From NCBI GenBank assembly GCA_035771165.1, contig JAWNZC010000470.1, forward strand, positions 62,001 through 126,000: DNA of 64,000 nt. Reading direction: 5' to 3'. Made by a program: the position numbers and the translations under genes. The DNA is from Paragorgia papillata. Taxonomy: Eukaryota; Cnidaria; Anthozoa; Scleralcyonacea; Coralliidae. Position 1 is the stretch's first letter. Every line of letters begins with the position of its first letter. Below are positions 1 through 11,390 of the stretch, piece by piece. The notes below the pieces were generated by a model. That model searched no databases. It was given only the letters and a program-made list of their open reading frames with translations, and was not told the origin of the DNA.

Positions 1-1348
1 TAATCAATCGCGTGCGATGTAAACAGCGCTTAAGGATAAAAAATATATAGACAGTCGGCCCGCGAATGTGGTTTAACCAGCGTATTTATTGCCGCAAACC
101 GCCTAGCTAGGCTAGCATCGCATTTCAGCGAACGAGCTATTTTCTGAACGGATTGCTAATCATTATATTATATCCTCTTAGAGCAATAATAACGCAGCAG
201 ATTAGTTGGTATTTCACTGACATAAGCTGAGTTTCTTATTACAACAATTTGTACGTATAGTACAATAAAATATCACTCCCCGCCACAAAATATAAAATTT
301 TCTTAAACCCCCGTCCAATTTGACATGGCTCCTTGTTTGACATGGGTCATCGGGTCCCCGGTCTGGGTCCCGGGTCCTGTTTTTACATATAGCCCGCATT
401 GCAATATTACTACAGGATATAAACTTACGCTACTTATTATAGTCCTTTTATGGTAGTCTTAATATAAAATCCTTGTACATATATATATGATTGAAATATA
501 CAAAATAAAGACTCCTGAATAGAAGTTGTGTATTGCGCTTCGTATGAAGATAAAGCGATGGCAACAGCACAAAACCCAACAAAAGAAAAACAAATACCAA
601 CAAGAAAATAGCGGCCGAGACATTTTACTGTCATGTTTGATTCCATTTTTTCTTTGTTTAGTTCCCGTATCTTTTCGAACTGTTTAATTATTTTCAAACA
701 GTATCAACGAACTCATTCAGTGGCGGAAATTGGGGTGGGGATAGTCAATTTGTCGGAAATATTCAACAAAAAAGGAAAAAAGCCAGTCAAATCCAACTTA
801 TCAGATATTTATGAGATTTGTCGCACATCATTATGAGGCTTTGCCCAACCTCCCCCCCCCCCCGTGAAAAAGTGTGCACTGAACTCAATCAGTTATCTTT
901 GTTTTTAATGCGTTCCAGCAGATGAGACAAAAGGGCCGTTGCCTTATCTGGCGTGGTAAACCGCGTGGTAAACTTCAATTAATGACAGTATACTGTGTTT
1001 CATTCAAATACCACATGCATGCACAGGCTATGATCAGGCTACATGATGGATGTTTGCTAGAATTAAGTGGCCTGCAATTCCGAGGTTAAAAACACCGGGG
1101 GTTAAAGTAGTAAAGCGGAAACTCTCGAAATGCTTTATACAGTTAGTATGATAAATTCGGAAACTTTCGCAATGGCTGAATGTATTTTAATATATGCTCC
1201 ACTTCACTAAACTTTTAAAAAGTTATTTCTTTTTGGAATCAGCAGGTTCGGGCCAGGTTCCAGAGGTATTTTTTTCCTTTAAAGTATTAAATTGTCGATT
1301 TTATACTGATTGACTGCTCGTCAACTCGCTCGGGCTATGGATGGTGGT
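1..1348. other. Non-coding flank upstream of GPCR pseudogene
   Basis: No convincing coding region is seen. The stretch is AT-rich with a poly-C run near 850-861 and scattered short open frames that match no family I recognise. Part of it may be the decayed 5' flank of the pseudogene that begins near 1349. Confidence 0.5.
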
Positions 1349-1680
1349 ATGAACAGTACAAACAGTACATCTCGCACATTATCAAAAAACTTTATCATTT
1401 CAGTCACAGTTATTTTCGCAACAACAGTATTGTTTGTCTTGCTAGAAAATATTTTGGTTATTTTAACTATTTTATCTTCGCGACAACTGCGTCAGGTAAG
1501 ATCCAATTAGTTCCTCGTTGGACTGGCTGTTGCTGACATTTTCACATCATTAACCCTCATCCCTTTTCAACTTGTGCAAGTATGGTCCTCTCCTAACTGG
1601 CCGCTTGGTGATGTTGGTGTTAAAATATCTATGTGGAATTTCTATATGGTTGTACCATTCCATCACAGTTGATCGCTATC

Positions 1681-1760
1681 TAGCCTGCGTGCAGACGCTT
1701 GTATTTCCGGTGATTAATACGTATTAATCACCGGAAATACAAGCGTCTACACGCAGGCTA
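1681..1760. mobile_element. 80-bp palindromic element with 9-bp target duplication
   Basis: The sequence is an inverted repeat of two 40-base arms that differ at one base. It begins TAGCCTGCG and ends CGCAGGCTA. The 9 bases ATCGCTATC occur on both sides (1672-1680 and 1761-1769), which marks an insertion. A 9-bp duplication is typical of Mutator-like elements; that class is inferred. It interrupts the pseudogene near the DRY region. Confidence 0.85.
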
Positions 1761-1958
1761 ATCGCTATCTGGCCATCAGCCCATCACAAGGCAAACATAC
1801 TCAACCCAAGTTACGTCGAAAGGAGTAATTGGCTGTTTGGTTTTTATTTGGGTACTGTTAAGCATAACCTTTAGAAATCCACCACATAATGAATATGCCT
1901 ATCTTTTTATCCATGTTTTGGTACCATTAATTATAATATGTTACTGTTACATAACGAT

Positions 1959-2184
1959 CAGGGCCGCCGAGAGCCATGATGGGCCCTGGGGTAAGTCGGA
2001 TCGCGTCAAAGCCTCGACGCTTCTAGGGGGGTCTGGGGGCAGGCCTCCAGAAAATTTTGAATTTTTAGACGGCCAGGAGGCCATTTTGGGCTATTTTGAA
2101 TGTAAGAATCTTGTTAGTTTGTAGCTTTCACTTTGGGCCAGGCCCTAAACTGTCCCTGGCTACCCTCCCCTCTCGGCGGTCCTG
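1959..2184. mobile_element. hAT-like MITE with 8-bp target duplication
   Basis: Ends are CAGGGCCGCCGAGAG and CTCTCGGCGGTCCTG, an imperfect terminal inverted repeat. ATAACGAT flanks both sides (1951-1958 and 2185-2192). CAGGG termini with 8-bp duplications are the usual hAT signature. It is non-autonomous, with no transposase, and is inserted in the region after TM5 of the pseudogene. Confidence 0.85.
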
Positions 2185-2588
2185 ATAACGATTATCGTAT
2201 CAGTGAGGAAAACACAGCATTAGAGCAAGTAGATTAAGTGCTTGAGATTTGACCAGTTAATCCTGTTTGTGAAAAAAAATACTACCATTTTCAGTCTCAT
2301 GTAAACCATGCTACAATTTACACCTACCTTTACGTTTTAAAAATGCATTTTTTAGAGGAAAATTTCGACACTTTAACAATAGCCTAATCAATCATATATG
2401 ATTGTTTTGATAGGTGTCAAGTTTCCTCTAAAAATGCATTTTTAAAACATACATGTGCATGTAAACTGTGGCACGGTTCATGGTTGCCAGTGGTAGCTAG
2501 TACAGTATTATTAATATTATTTTACTAGGGTAAAGTAAAAAGCCTTCTAGGCCGTAAGTAAAAAGCCTTCTAGGTCTCTAGTAGGCCC

Positions 2589-3176
2589 CAGGCCTTAAAA
2601 TATCGGTCGGTCACGGACATTGTCCGACCCATTCGTTAAATTGTCCGACGTAAAGAGAAAAGCACCGGACATTCTGTCCGACCGAAGGAAAATTGAGGAT
2701 TTCTGTTTGTCCGACCCAAATGTATTGATGTCCTACGAAACTTTAACTTTGTCTGACGTAAATTTACCCAGTAATTAATTTTAGCCGTCAGTCGTGTCAT
2801 GGTTTCAGTGATATAAACGCGAATTTAAGTCGCGTTTTAGATTAAGAGGGCAATAAGTTCTTGCAGCGCTTCTAAGCGGCGTACGATTTGTTTCTTACAG
2901 TTACGTGCCAACGCCCAACCTTAAGTTTTTAACATTTCTCGACGTATTATTGACCTACTTCTGTTATTGGCAAGCAAAGTCGATTTTGGATCGAAAAACT
3001 AATGTATCAATGCATTAACTGCCCAACATTTACCGTCAGTACGATTTTAAAAGAATTGGTTTTCGCGGCAAACTAAACATATGGCCATCGGACAATAATT
3101 TATAAAATGTCCAACCCATTCTGAAAGACACCGGACATTTTGACAGACGGCCTGCTGGCTGATATTTTAAGGCCTG
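2589..3176. mobile_element. MITE-like element with CAGGCCTTAAAATATC ends
   Basis: Left end CAGGCCTTAAAATATC and right end GATATTTTAAGGCCTG are exact inverted repeats. Short GTCCGACC-type motifs recur inside both halves. Flanks share AGGCCC, so an 8-bp duplication is possible but cannot be placed exactly. No coding capacity is seen. Confidence 0.7.
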
Positions 3177-3599
3177 AGGCCCCAGTATAACAGTGAACAT
3201 ATTTGCGTCCCACCATCCCACCCCTAACCAATCAAAGCAAGCCCTAATGTAACTAGTTAGAATTAGTAGAATTGATAAAATAACTTTATATGGGCAAACC
3301 AATAAAAAACAAAGTACCAATATTAACCTAGCACATTCCTACAAATTTGTATGATACTTATACAAATGATACTTATAAGCTTGACAGCAGAGATTTGTTA
3401 ATATTATTTGTAATAATAATATAAGTTGAATTTGCGTGGTATAAATAAATGTTATTATTATTATTATCACTATCAATATCATGTTAATATATAAATCAGA
3501 CATATTATTCTAAGTTCTGGTCTTGCTTGTTAATTTTATTTTTGTTAAGATAATGAGCACTCTGGTAATCATCACCTTGAGTAAGTATAAAGTTATATA

Positions 3600-3680
3600 T
3601 ATTAATATAAAATTATATAGTTATAAGTTATATATATATATATATATATAAAGTTATAAAGTAATATATATATATTTATT
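3600..3680. repeat. AT-rich microsatellite
   Basis: TA-dinucleotide and ATAAAGTTATA-type runs directly precede the hairpin MITE. Confidence 0.8.
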
Positions 3681-3998
3681 ATATAAAATAGAGTGTTTTA
3701 TTGATTTTTCCACCACTAATAAAAGTGATAATCTCACATGTGCGATTATTTATGATAATCGCACATCTGACGATTATCGCTGAATCAGCATTATAGTTTA
3801 ATGCAATTTTTGCAAGGCAATAGGACAATTTTTTTATATAATAGACAGAACAATACATGGATGCTTGGAAATATGAAATTTATTTCTTGTGTTGACCAGG
3901 ATATGTCACTCGTTCGCTTTGCTCACTCGTGAGATATCCTGGTCAACACTCGAAATAAATTTCATATTTCCGCACATCCATGTATTATTCTCTATATA
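3681..3998. mobile_element. Hairpin MITE, copy 1
   Basis: A nearly identical copy lies at 46921-47236 in a NOX5 intron. Both contain an internal inverted repeat built from GTGTTGACCAGGATAT and its complement, and a second inverted pair around TGATAATCGCACAT. Ends are AT-rich (ATAAAATAGAG and TATTATTCTCTATAT). No coding capacity. Confidence 0.75.
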
Positions 3999-4187
3999 TA
4001 CTGCATGCAGGCTACCAATAAAATAAATGCTCCTTGTCCAATAAACATCCCTATGTACAGTAATTTAAGTGCCCCTGTCCAATGAACTGTGCTCCCTATC
4101 CATAACAAAAATCTATTACAGTATCTTTAAGCAAATAAAATATTGATGTATTAACATATACTGTATGTACAGTACTGTATCTATAAT

Positions 4188-4998
4188 CAGGGTTTGAGAT
4201 TAAAATTTTTCGGTGGTATCCCCAAGGATATCCCCAAGGATATCCGGTGGTATCCCCAAGGGATACCAGCATCTCTGAACTTGGTATCCCAAATGAAAAT
4301 TTGGTATCCAAACTTTTGATATCAGAAAATACACGGTACTTCTTAATATCCAGATGTTATGAACTAAGAACTTACAATAAACGAAGAGCGAGCTTCCCAC
4401 TTCAATAGACCTTTCCGCATGAAGTGCGTGGATAACACGTTGAGAGATTTGATTGGCTCCCACAACTGACTTCGGACATCCAAAACTTCAGACAAACATT
4501 GGACATTAGCCAATCAGATTTGTCAAAAAGAAAGATCATGTGATCCATTCATTTCATGCAGAAAGGTCTATTGAATTGATTATATCTCGGCTGTCAAATA
4601 CTTTCAATAATCTCATCACCAGACTTGGGTATTTTCTCTCCTTTGCATGGATACTGAGGTCTAACATGAAGTAGCTACTGGTGCTAAGACAGGAGACCGC
4701 TGGTGGGAGGAACGTGGGCAGAAGGTCAGATTTCCCTAAATATTGCATGCCAGCTACGTATTAAACTGTGATTAAACTTACATTATGTTAACGAAAATGG
4801 CATAAAAACACGCTGAAATGGGTGCCAACTTCTTTCTGATTTAAAGTAATTTCTATGATATAGTTATCTTGGTTAATATTGGTATTTTAGCAAGATTTCC
4901 TTGGTATCCCAATGGGATACCAAGGTTTCAACATCTGGTATCCAAAATTAAAAACTGGTATCATCAGGATACTGGGATACACCAAATCTCGAACCCTG
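4188..4998. mobile_element. hAT-like non-autonomous element, 811 bp
   Basis: Ends are CAGGGTTTGAGATT and AAATCTCGAACCCTG. CTATAAT precedes the left end (4181-4187) and follows the right end (4999-5005). GGTATCC and GGATACC motifs are repeated near both ends, and an internal inverted pair surrounds AATAGACCTTTC. No transposase is visible. It ends about 80 bases from the stop codon of the minus-strand GPCR. Confidence 0.85.
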
Positions 4999-5075
4999 CT
5001 ATAATAGTAGTGATTATTACATTGAAGAACCAGAATGATAAGAATATACAGGTAACTGGTTTCAGCTGCTAGGTG

Positions 5076-5996
5076 TCAAGTTTTGTTACAATTCAGCAAC
5101 TTCCTGAGCACATTTTTAAATTGTTGGCTTCTGACTGAATAAATTATTGGATTGACAACTCCATTTGTACAAGTTATCCAAACACTCATGTCTCCAATTT
5201 GTTTTACAATACAAGAATGTCCACTGTCCAAAGCATAAACAACTTCCATGCCTAAAACAGGTGTCCAGACTATGACTAGAGCCATAATAACATAACCCAC
5301 TGTCTTTGCAAGCTTGATCTCAGAGTGCTGGCTGCTTTTGCTTGAATCCAGGATTCCAGATATCTGTTCTTGTGATGACCGGGCAGTTGACAAAATCTTC
5401 AAGTAACAGTAGCAAATTATAATTACTGGCAATAATATATGAACTGCTAGAAATGGATAGTAATATTGGTAAGGGACATTCCACACATATTCATTACTGG
5501 GTGGATCATCAAAAGACAAGCTTAACAATGACACCAAAATTATACTGTATGTCCAAATAAAAACTAGAATTCCAATAACCCATTTGAGAGTAAATCTTGG
5601 GAATAGGTTTGGTGGCCTTGTAATGACCATGTAGCGATCAAGTGTGATGATCAAAACTGTTAAGAATGGTACAATCAAACAGAAATTCCACAATGAGTTG
5701 TAGATGTTGACTCCAATAGCACCCAGAGGCCAGTTGGGAGCTGACCATACTTCCAAAATTTGCAGCGGAACTATCGTTACAGACGTAAACATATCAGCTA
5801 CGGCCAGTCCAACAAGGAAGAAATTAGATTTAATTTGACGCAGCGGTGAAGATATGATGGCAATACAGACTAAGATGTTTTCAAACAGAACCAACAAAGC
5901 TGTTACGACAAAAATAATGGTGATTGGAATAATAAATCCATAGGAATAAGAACAAACGAAGGATGTTGTTTTGTTCCTTGAAGTATTTGCTAACAT
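5076..5996 (-). CDS. Class A orphan GPCR, intact, single exon
   Basis: A seven-transmembrane receptor of 306 aa expected at the plasma membrane, coupling to G proteins; the ligand is unknown. I start at the internal Met giving MLANTSRNKT because TM1 begins soon after, two N-glycosylation sites (N4, N8) lie in the short N-tail, and the 38 upstream residues of the open frame show no membrane or signal character. Seen motifs: N40 in TM1, LAVAD with D68 in TM2, D120-R121-Y122 after TM3, P190 in TM5, W244-T-P246 in TM6, NPIIY (282-286) in TM7. The position equivalent to the conserved TM3 cysteine is V96, and no cysteine is present in extracellular loop 2. The residue where amine receptors carry aspartate (3.32) is tryptophan, so an amine ligand is unlikely. 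It is related to the receptor at 62645. Confidence 0.9.
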   Translation of the reverse strand: MLANTSRNKTTSFVCSYSYGFIIPITIIFVVTALLVLFENILVCIAIISSPLRQIKSNFFLVGLAVADMFTSVTIVPLQILEVWSAPNWPLGAIGVNIYNSLWNFCLIVPFLTVLIITLDRYMVITRPPNLFPRFTLKWVIGILVFIWTYSIILVSLLSLSFDDPPSNEYVWNVPYQYYYPFLAVHILLPVIIICYCYLKILSTARSSQEQISGILDSSKSSQHSEIKLAKTVGYVIMALVIVWTPVLGMEVVYALDSGHSCIVKQIGDMSVWITCTNGVVNPIIYSVRSQQFKNVLRKLLNCNKT

Positions 5997-6119
5997 ACTT
6001 GGACAAGATAAGCAACAATCAAACCAAATGTGAAACTCGAGTGAACTTCTAGTCAAGGCCACTCCAAATGAGACTTTAGTTTCCCGTCCACCCCTTTCTG
6101 AGAATTGCACGCGGGCGCG

Positions 6120-6199
6120 TAGCCTGCGAAAACAGACGTGTATTCCTTGCGTGAGCCCGCGGGCTCACGCAAGGAATACACGTCTGTTTTCGCAGGCTA
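6120..6199. mobile_element. 80-bp perfect palindrome with 9-bp target duplication
   Basis: Two 40-base arms are exact reverse complements. Ends are TAGCCTGCG and CGCAGGCTA, as in the element at 1681-1760, but much of the interior differs. GCGGGCGCG is present on both sides (6111-6119 and 6200-6208). It lies about 120 bases upstream of the GPCR start codon, in its probable 5' UTR or promoter. Confidence 0.9.
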
Positions 6200-6275
6200 G
6201 CGGGCGCGCGGCCATATCCCTGAAATCTCACTTCCGGTCCGTGTTTATTACGGCTATATGGAAACCAGACTTTAA

Positions 6276-8979
6276 AGTGCCTATCTCAGGGTTGGGGATT
6301 TTACATATTTAGGATATTTTGAACATTTTAAGAAGATTTGTAATATATCTTCTTTTCCTAAAATTTCATCTTCATGGACTTTTTTGCTGTTAAAGTTGGC
6401 GATTTTGACGATGGCCGTGAAAATTTTTTACTGGGTTCTAGTCGCCGGAAGTGACGTAGAAGCAGGGAGACATTCTCAGACAGTAACATTGTTTACATCG
6501 GGAGTTTACGGTTCACCTTGGATTTTCTTGGCTTTATTCAGGTTATTTTGTCGGAAATTCTTTTAAAAATTATGCCAAACAGGTGCGTAATGTTTTTACT
6601 CTCGAATGAACCCAATTGATATGCTAGAATAGCGCTGTATGCCATTCTTTTTTTCCGACAATAACGATGTACAATCCTGACTCACGGGAGGCGAATAAAA
6701 GAAGGATAGCTTTGGGTGAAAGGAACGCCGATTTGTCAAGGCTAAAGGTGTGAAATGAACGCCGACATCTACTTCTGTGACCTGTTCGTCGTTCGAAGTA
6801 GTTTCAGCGGGAATATTTGGTATTAAGACGATTCACAGCAGTTTTTCACGAGGAAAACCCGTCGGTGTGGCGATTACAAAACGAGAACAATAGAGCGTGG
6901 GAAAGTGACAAGAACTTGTGCATGTCATCAGTCTCATATTTCTTTTTATCGAAGTATTGTTTGCGTCGTTCGATCTTTGATCAAGAATATATCGAAATAT
7001 ACTTGACTTGGTAATGTCGTCTACCTCTGGTTCTAACACTGATAGCTAAAATGACTAGACTAGGATGTAAACATTATTCCGGGATACGTAATCGAGATCG
7101 AATTCGAAGACGAAGTAAAACTGTCTTCCAGTGTGGCCATACCTGAAGACGTATCATCTGAATGCATTGTCAAGCCGTATGAAGACGAGTCGGTTGCCGA
7201 TGATTTGGATCGTAAATCATAATGAGCAAATGCGACTTGAAAAAGGTCTATAGTACGACGGCTACAAATTCGCTTTTGAGGGGCACGATAAGGTAAATGA
7301 TTGGTAAGTTTAATTGAAAGTTGCTTTTATCAGTGAATTTATGTTTACGTTTTATCTGCAATGTTGTTTTCACGCATTTGCTAAAACAAAATTGTATGCT
7401 GTCAAATTAAGCCAAATGATTCGCATGTTTAATTCTATTCGATATTACTCTTCGCGAATGCGAAGGAATGTCAGTAAATCAAAGCTTGCATTGAAATGGT
7501 TTATTATTTATAATAACAGTGATCAAGTTCTTTACACTTGTTTGCCTGGAAATCTGGTCACTGCGTCTAGCGGGATACTTACATAAAAAAATTGACAAGA
7601 TAAAGTATCAAATAAAAGATCACCAAAATGGAATACTTGCATCCAGAGTCAATTTCTTCAAGTTTGAAGATGAAATCGCACAATTGTTGTTGTTTATCGA
7701 ATTGGACGAGCACTGAATTGTGGCAATTTTGAAGAACGAAGCAATTCTATTAGCCTAGGTGAATTGTGCGCAGCTGGCTTATTCGCAAGTGAAAATCGGA
7801 AAGCGAACGGGTATTCTATTAATCAATACTGACAGTATCTACCTGCTTTCTACATCTTCTATTTTATACTTTGCCTCGATATTTGCAGCCCGCTAGACGC
7901 AGTGACCAGATATATAACAAATATAAACATGCGAATCATTTGGCTTTGACAGCATACAATTTTGTTTTAGCAAATATGGCCAATTGCAAATATGGCATGT
8001 CAGTGATACAACATTCAATAAAACGTAAACATAAATTCACTGATAAAGCAAACTTTCATAACTTACAAATCGTTCACCTTATTGTGCCCCGCAAAGCGAA
8101 TTAATAGCCATCGTAGAAGATATTTTTCAAGTCGCATTTGCTCATTAAATTTGCGATCCTAAACTCGTCTTCATATGGCTTGACAATGCATTCTGATGAT
8201 TCGTCTTCAGGTATAAATGGACTAGACAGTAATACTTCGTCTTCGATCACGATTACGTATCCCGGAATGTTTACCTCCTAGTCTAGTCATTTTGGCTATC
8301 AGCATTAGAACCAGAGGTAGACGACATTACCAATTAAGTCAAGTATATTTCGATATATTCTTGATCGAAGATCGAATTCGATAAAAAGAAATATGACACT
8401 GATGACATGCAACTTCTTGTCACTTTCCGGAAAAACACGCTCTATTGTTGTCGTTTTGTAATCGCCACACCGACGGGTTTTCCTCGTGATAAACTGCTGT
8501 GAATCGTCTTAGTACCAAACTACTTCGAACAACGAACAGGTCATAGAAGTAGATGTTGGCGTTCATTTCACACCTTTATCCTTGACAAATCGGCGTTTCC
8601 CGAAGCTATCCTTTTATTCGCCTCCAGTGAGTCGAGAATCGGGATTGTACATCGTTATTGTCGCAAAAAAAGAAATGGCATACAGCGCTATTCTAGCATA
8701 TCAATTGGGTTCATTCGAGAGTAAAAACACTACGCAAGGTGAACCGTAAACTCCCGATGTAAACACTGTTACTGTCTGAGTAGGTCTCCCTGCTTCTACG
8801 TCACTTCCGGCGACTAGAACCCAGTAAAAATTTTTCACGGCCATCGTCAAAATCGCCAACTTTAACAGCAAAAAAGTCCATGAAGATGGAATTTTAGGAA
8901 AAGAAGATATATTACAAATCTTCTTAAAATGTTCAAAATATCCTAAATATGTAAAATCCCCAACCCTGAGATAGGCACT
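6276..8979. mobile_element. TTAA-flanked long inverted-repeat element, 2.7 kb
   Basis: The ends are AGTGCCTATCTCAGGG and its reverse complement, each bounded by TTAA (6272-6275 and 8980-8983), the target signature of piggyBac-type transposons. The arms extend inward as a long imperfect palindrome to about 7580 and 7880, leaving a centre near 300 bp. Examples are the GACGTAGAAGCAGGGAGAC block at the left and its complement near 8795. Small open frames are shadows of the palindrome, and no transposase is seen, so this is a non-autonomous foldback-like element. Confidence 0.8.
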
Positions 8980-9000
8980 TTAATAAACAAAGGCTTTACA

Positions 9001-9400
9001 ATGTTTACAACTGCACACGCCGGCGATCGCGGATTCGCGGTAGACCTACAGTTGTACGTAAAAGATGACGAGCTATTTCAAAACAGGTTGGCCCTGGCCT
9101 TGCTGCCTTATAGTCCGACAACTACAAAATGCAAGTATAATAATAAGCAACGAATAGAGCAAATACTCAATAGTGAACTGTTCAGTGCATGTCTAGATAT
9201 CGCGTAGGTGTCGCGTGTCGTATGACATTTGGAAACGCGTGTTTGAAAACATGTTTAAATATTTTCTGTTTATCCAAATTTAAATGAATTCTATATCAAA
9301 ATGATCGCTTGATTCTGCCGAATCCGACACTATAGGTTTTGTCTACTAAATATATTTATAGATCCGTGTGTTTAATTTTCAGAAAAACGGCCTTGTTTAC
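9001..9400. repeat. Dispersed repeat, copy 1
   Basis: The stretch from ATGTTTACAACTG onward is clearly similar to 19567-19935, including the block containing CCGACAACTACAAAATGCAA. A second similar block follows in each place (9705-9845 versus 20062-20245, ending GCGTCTTGTT). The short open frame here is not conserved between copies, so I treat it as a transposon remnant. Confidence 0.65.
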
Positions 9401-9406
9401 ATTCAT

Positions 9407-9705
9407 ATCTCAAACTCATTAATAATTCATGAGGAAAACACAAAGGAATCAGTTATCAGTACCGTGTCGATGGTTTGGATATCGGAGGAAGAAATTACAT
9501 AAATTAAGCAAACTTTCATCTTGATTTTCTCTTAAAATACTGATTTGTTTGAGATGCTATATCATACACTCGGAGGAGTGTTTCATCAGGATATCCAAAC
9601 ACCTCGAAGTTTGTTCAATAACCTCGGCTTCGCCTCGGTTTTCAACAAACGTCTCGGTGTTTGGATATCCTGATGAAACACTCGTCCTCGTGTATGATAT
9701 ATTAC
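9407..9705. mobile_element. Hairpin MITE, family with copy at 23.2 kb
   Basis: It starts with CTCAAACTCATTAATAATTC and contains a long hairpin at about 9558-9702 whose tip reads CTCGGCTTCGCCTCGG. A related element at 23168-23458 shares the same head, the ATCGGAGGAAGA block and the hairpin design. No coding capacity. Confidence 0.7.
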
Positions 9706-10310
9706 GTATTACATTAGCAAACCTTCGGCGCTTCCTGCACCGCTGCCGTTCATATAAGACCATTATTGACCATAGAGGATTCAACCCCGTGTAGAACCCT
9801 TTCAGAAATCAGTAGCCCGAGTGAACGCCTTGAGCAGGCGTCTTGTTATTGATTAAAACACCGATTTTAAATAAATCTATCAATTTTAGAATATTCAATT
9901 CACGCCAGTTGTTCCATCATAGCCTCCCTAAGGCCAATGGAATTGAGGTGTCAGTTTACCGTCCACCGCCCGCATGGGCTTGAAACTACCGCATCAAAAT
10001 AATTTTCATTGTTGGTAGATTTTCCACATCAGGACTTTCAAATATATTATTTAAATAAATAGCGAAACCTTCGGCTTCGATACGTCTGGCATCCAGGGTA
10101 CGATGTCACGAAACATTACTAAAAAATTTTCTTGGGTCGGGCCGTGGGCTGACGATGGGCGATGGCCTCCCTCGGTCCATGGGCACCACCGACAAGGATG
10201 ATAGTTCCACAGATAAGATAAATGAATATGATTCAAATAATGAATAATGAACATTATTATATAACATGCTATCGGATATGAGCTTTTGCGTAATCTGATT
10301 GGTTCCCTAC

Positions 10311-10659
10311 TACACACGTAAAAATCTCACAGCTTGTCAACAGGATGTGTTCGCAACAGGTCCGTAGCAAGGCTGTTAACAGGTTGTAACAATGCTGTTC
10401 ATTCAAGAAGCTGCTACAACCTTGTTAGCATCAACCTGTTAACAACTTGTTGAGTGCAGAGCGGTAACAGGTTGTTGGAACAACTTGTCATCAGTCTGTT
10501 GGAGTCATCAGCCTTGTTACAAGTTGTCAACAGCCTGCTACAGACATGTTAACAAGACTGGGACAGCCAGTGCGAACACATGACGGTGACAGCCTGTTGA
10601 ACAGCCTTGTAACAACTTGCTTGCAGGTCTGTAACAGCTTGCGCGTTTTTACGTGTGTA
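10311..10659. mobile_element. MITE rich in GTTAACA/TTGTAAC motifs
   Basis: Ends TACACACGTAAAAA and TTTTTACGTGTGTA are inverted repeats. The interior is a degenerate run of AACAGGTTGT / ACAACTTGTT motifs. Similar degenerate motifs occur at about 53970-54135. It is nested in the 9931-11566 element. Confidence 0.75.
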
Positions 10660-11390
10660 CCAGGCTATCAGCTCATATCCTGCTAGTAGAAGAAAAACAA
10701 GATGGCGGCATGTTTTTTTAAACTGCCGAAAAGAGTTGAAAACGGATTTTTATACAGAAAAACATCAACACCCAATGTATAAAAAAACAACATTGTGTAA
10801 AAATACATTAACAAATACACAATTTAGCATGTCAAATGGTAAAATTCACCTAAAAATTACGTCTTTTTACTTCAAAAACACGTCTAAATTAGCAGGTTGC
10901 TATTAATTTGTTGTGAAACAAAGAAACTCATGGTTAAAATCAAACTTACAACACACATTTCGTAGGAGATCACCAGTAAAGAGACTTTTTTTATTTAGAT
11001 AAGCATTTGGAGTAAAAAGCATGTTCTTTTTCAAAAACAACCAACTAAGTAATTTAGTTTCACTGCCGAAGGTGTTTCAGTTTCATTTTTGCATGAAATC
11101 AAAACCTTTTTCACGACAGCAACGCTAATATAAACAACTGACCCACCTTTTGACTTCATAAAGGTACCTTTTAATCTTTTTTGTTGATCTGCTTAACACA
11201 TTTTTTGCCTCTCGAGCAACATTTATGCAACATTTCAAGGCTGTTTACCGAACAGCTCAGCGAGAAACTCTATGTGAATGCATCATTATACGCATGGCGG
11301 AAGTATTTGTTGCCTATGCCGGAAGTTTGTCGTTTGAAACATTTCGCTGCATGTAATTTTGTCTCTTGTACAGTGCTTGGCTATATAATA

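Larger units (their letters stand above)
1349..2216 (+). pseudogene. Class A GPCR pseudogene, broken by stops, deletions and two insertions
   Basis: This is a decayed relative of the intact receptor at 62645-63619. The start context encodes MNSTNSTSRTLS, like MNENSTSRTFS in the intact gene, followed by TM1. An in-frame TAG near 1508-1510 interrupts the TM1-TM2 loop. TM2 and the TM2-TM3 loop are then readable (LAVADIFTS, then SSPNWPLGDVG). Part of TM3 before the DRY region is deleted near 1665. An 80-bp palindromic element (1681-1760) and a 226-bp hAT-like MITE (1959-2184) are inserted. TM4-TM5 remain (PPHNEYA, LFIHVLVPLIII). After the second insertion only VSVRK-like coding remains, and TM6-TM7 are missing. 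The TM2-TM3 part is far more similar to the intact gene than the TM1 part. Confidence 0.85.

Noticed and set aside
6384..8104. Several 60-90-aa frames in the 6.3-8.1 kb region
   Set aside because: They lie in the arms of the palindromic TTAA element and have no counterpart domain; the same sequence appears inverted on the other side with different frames.
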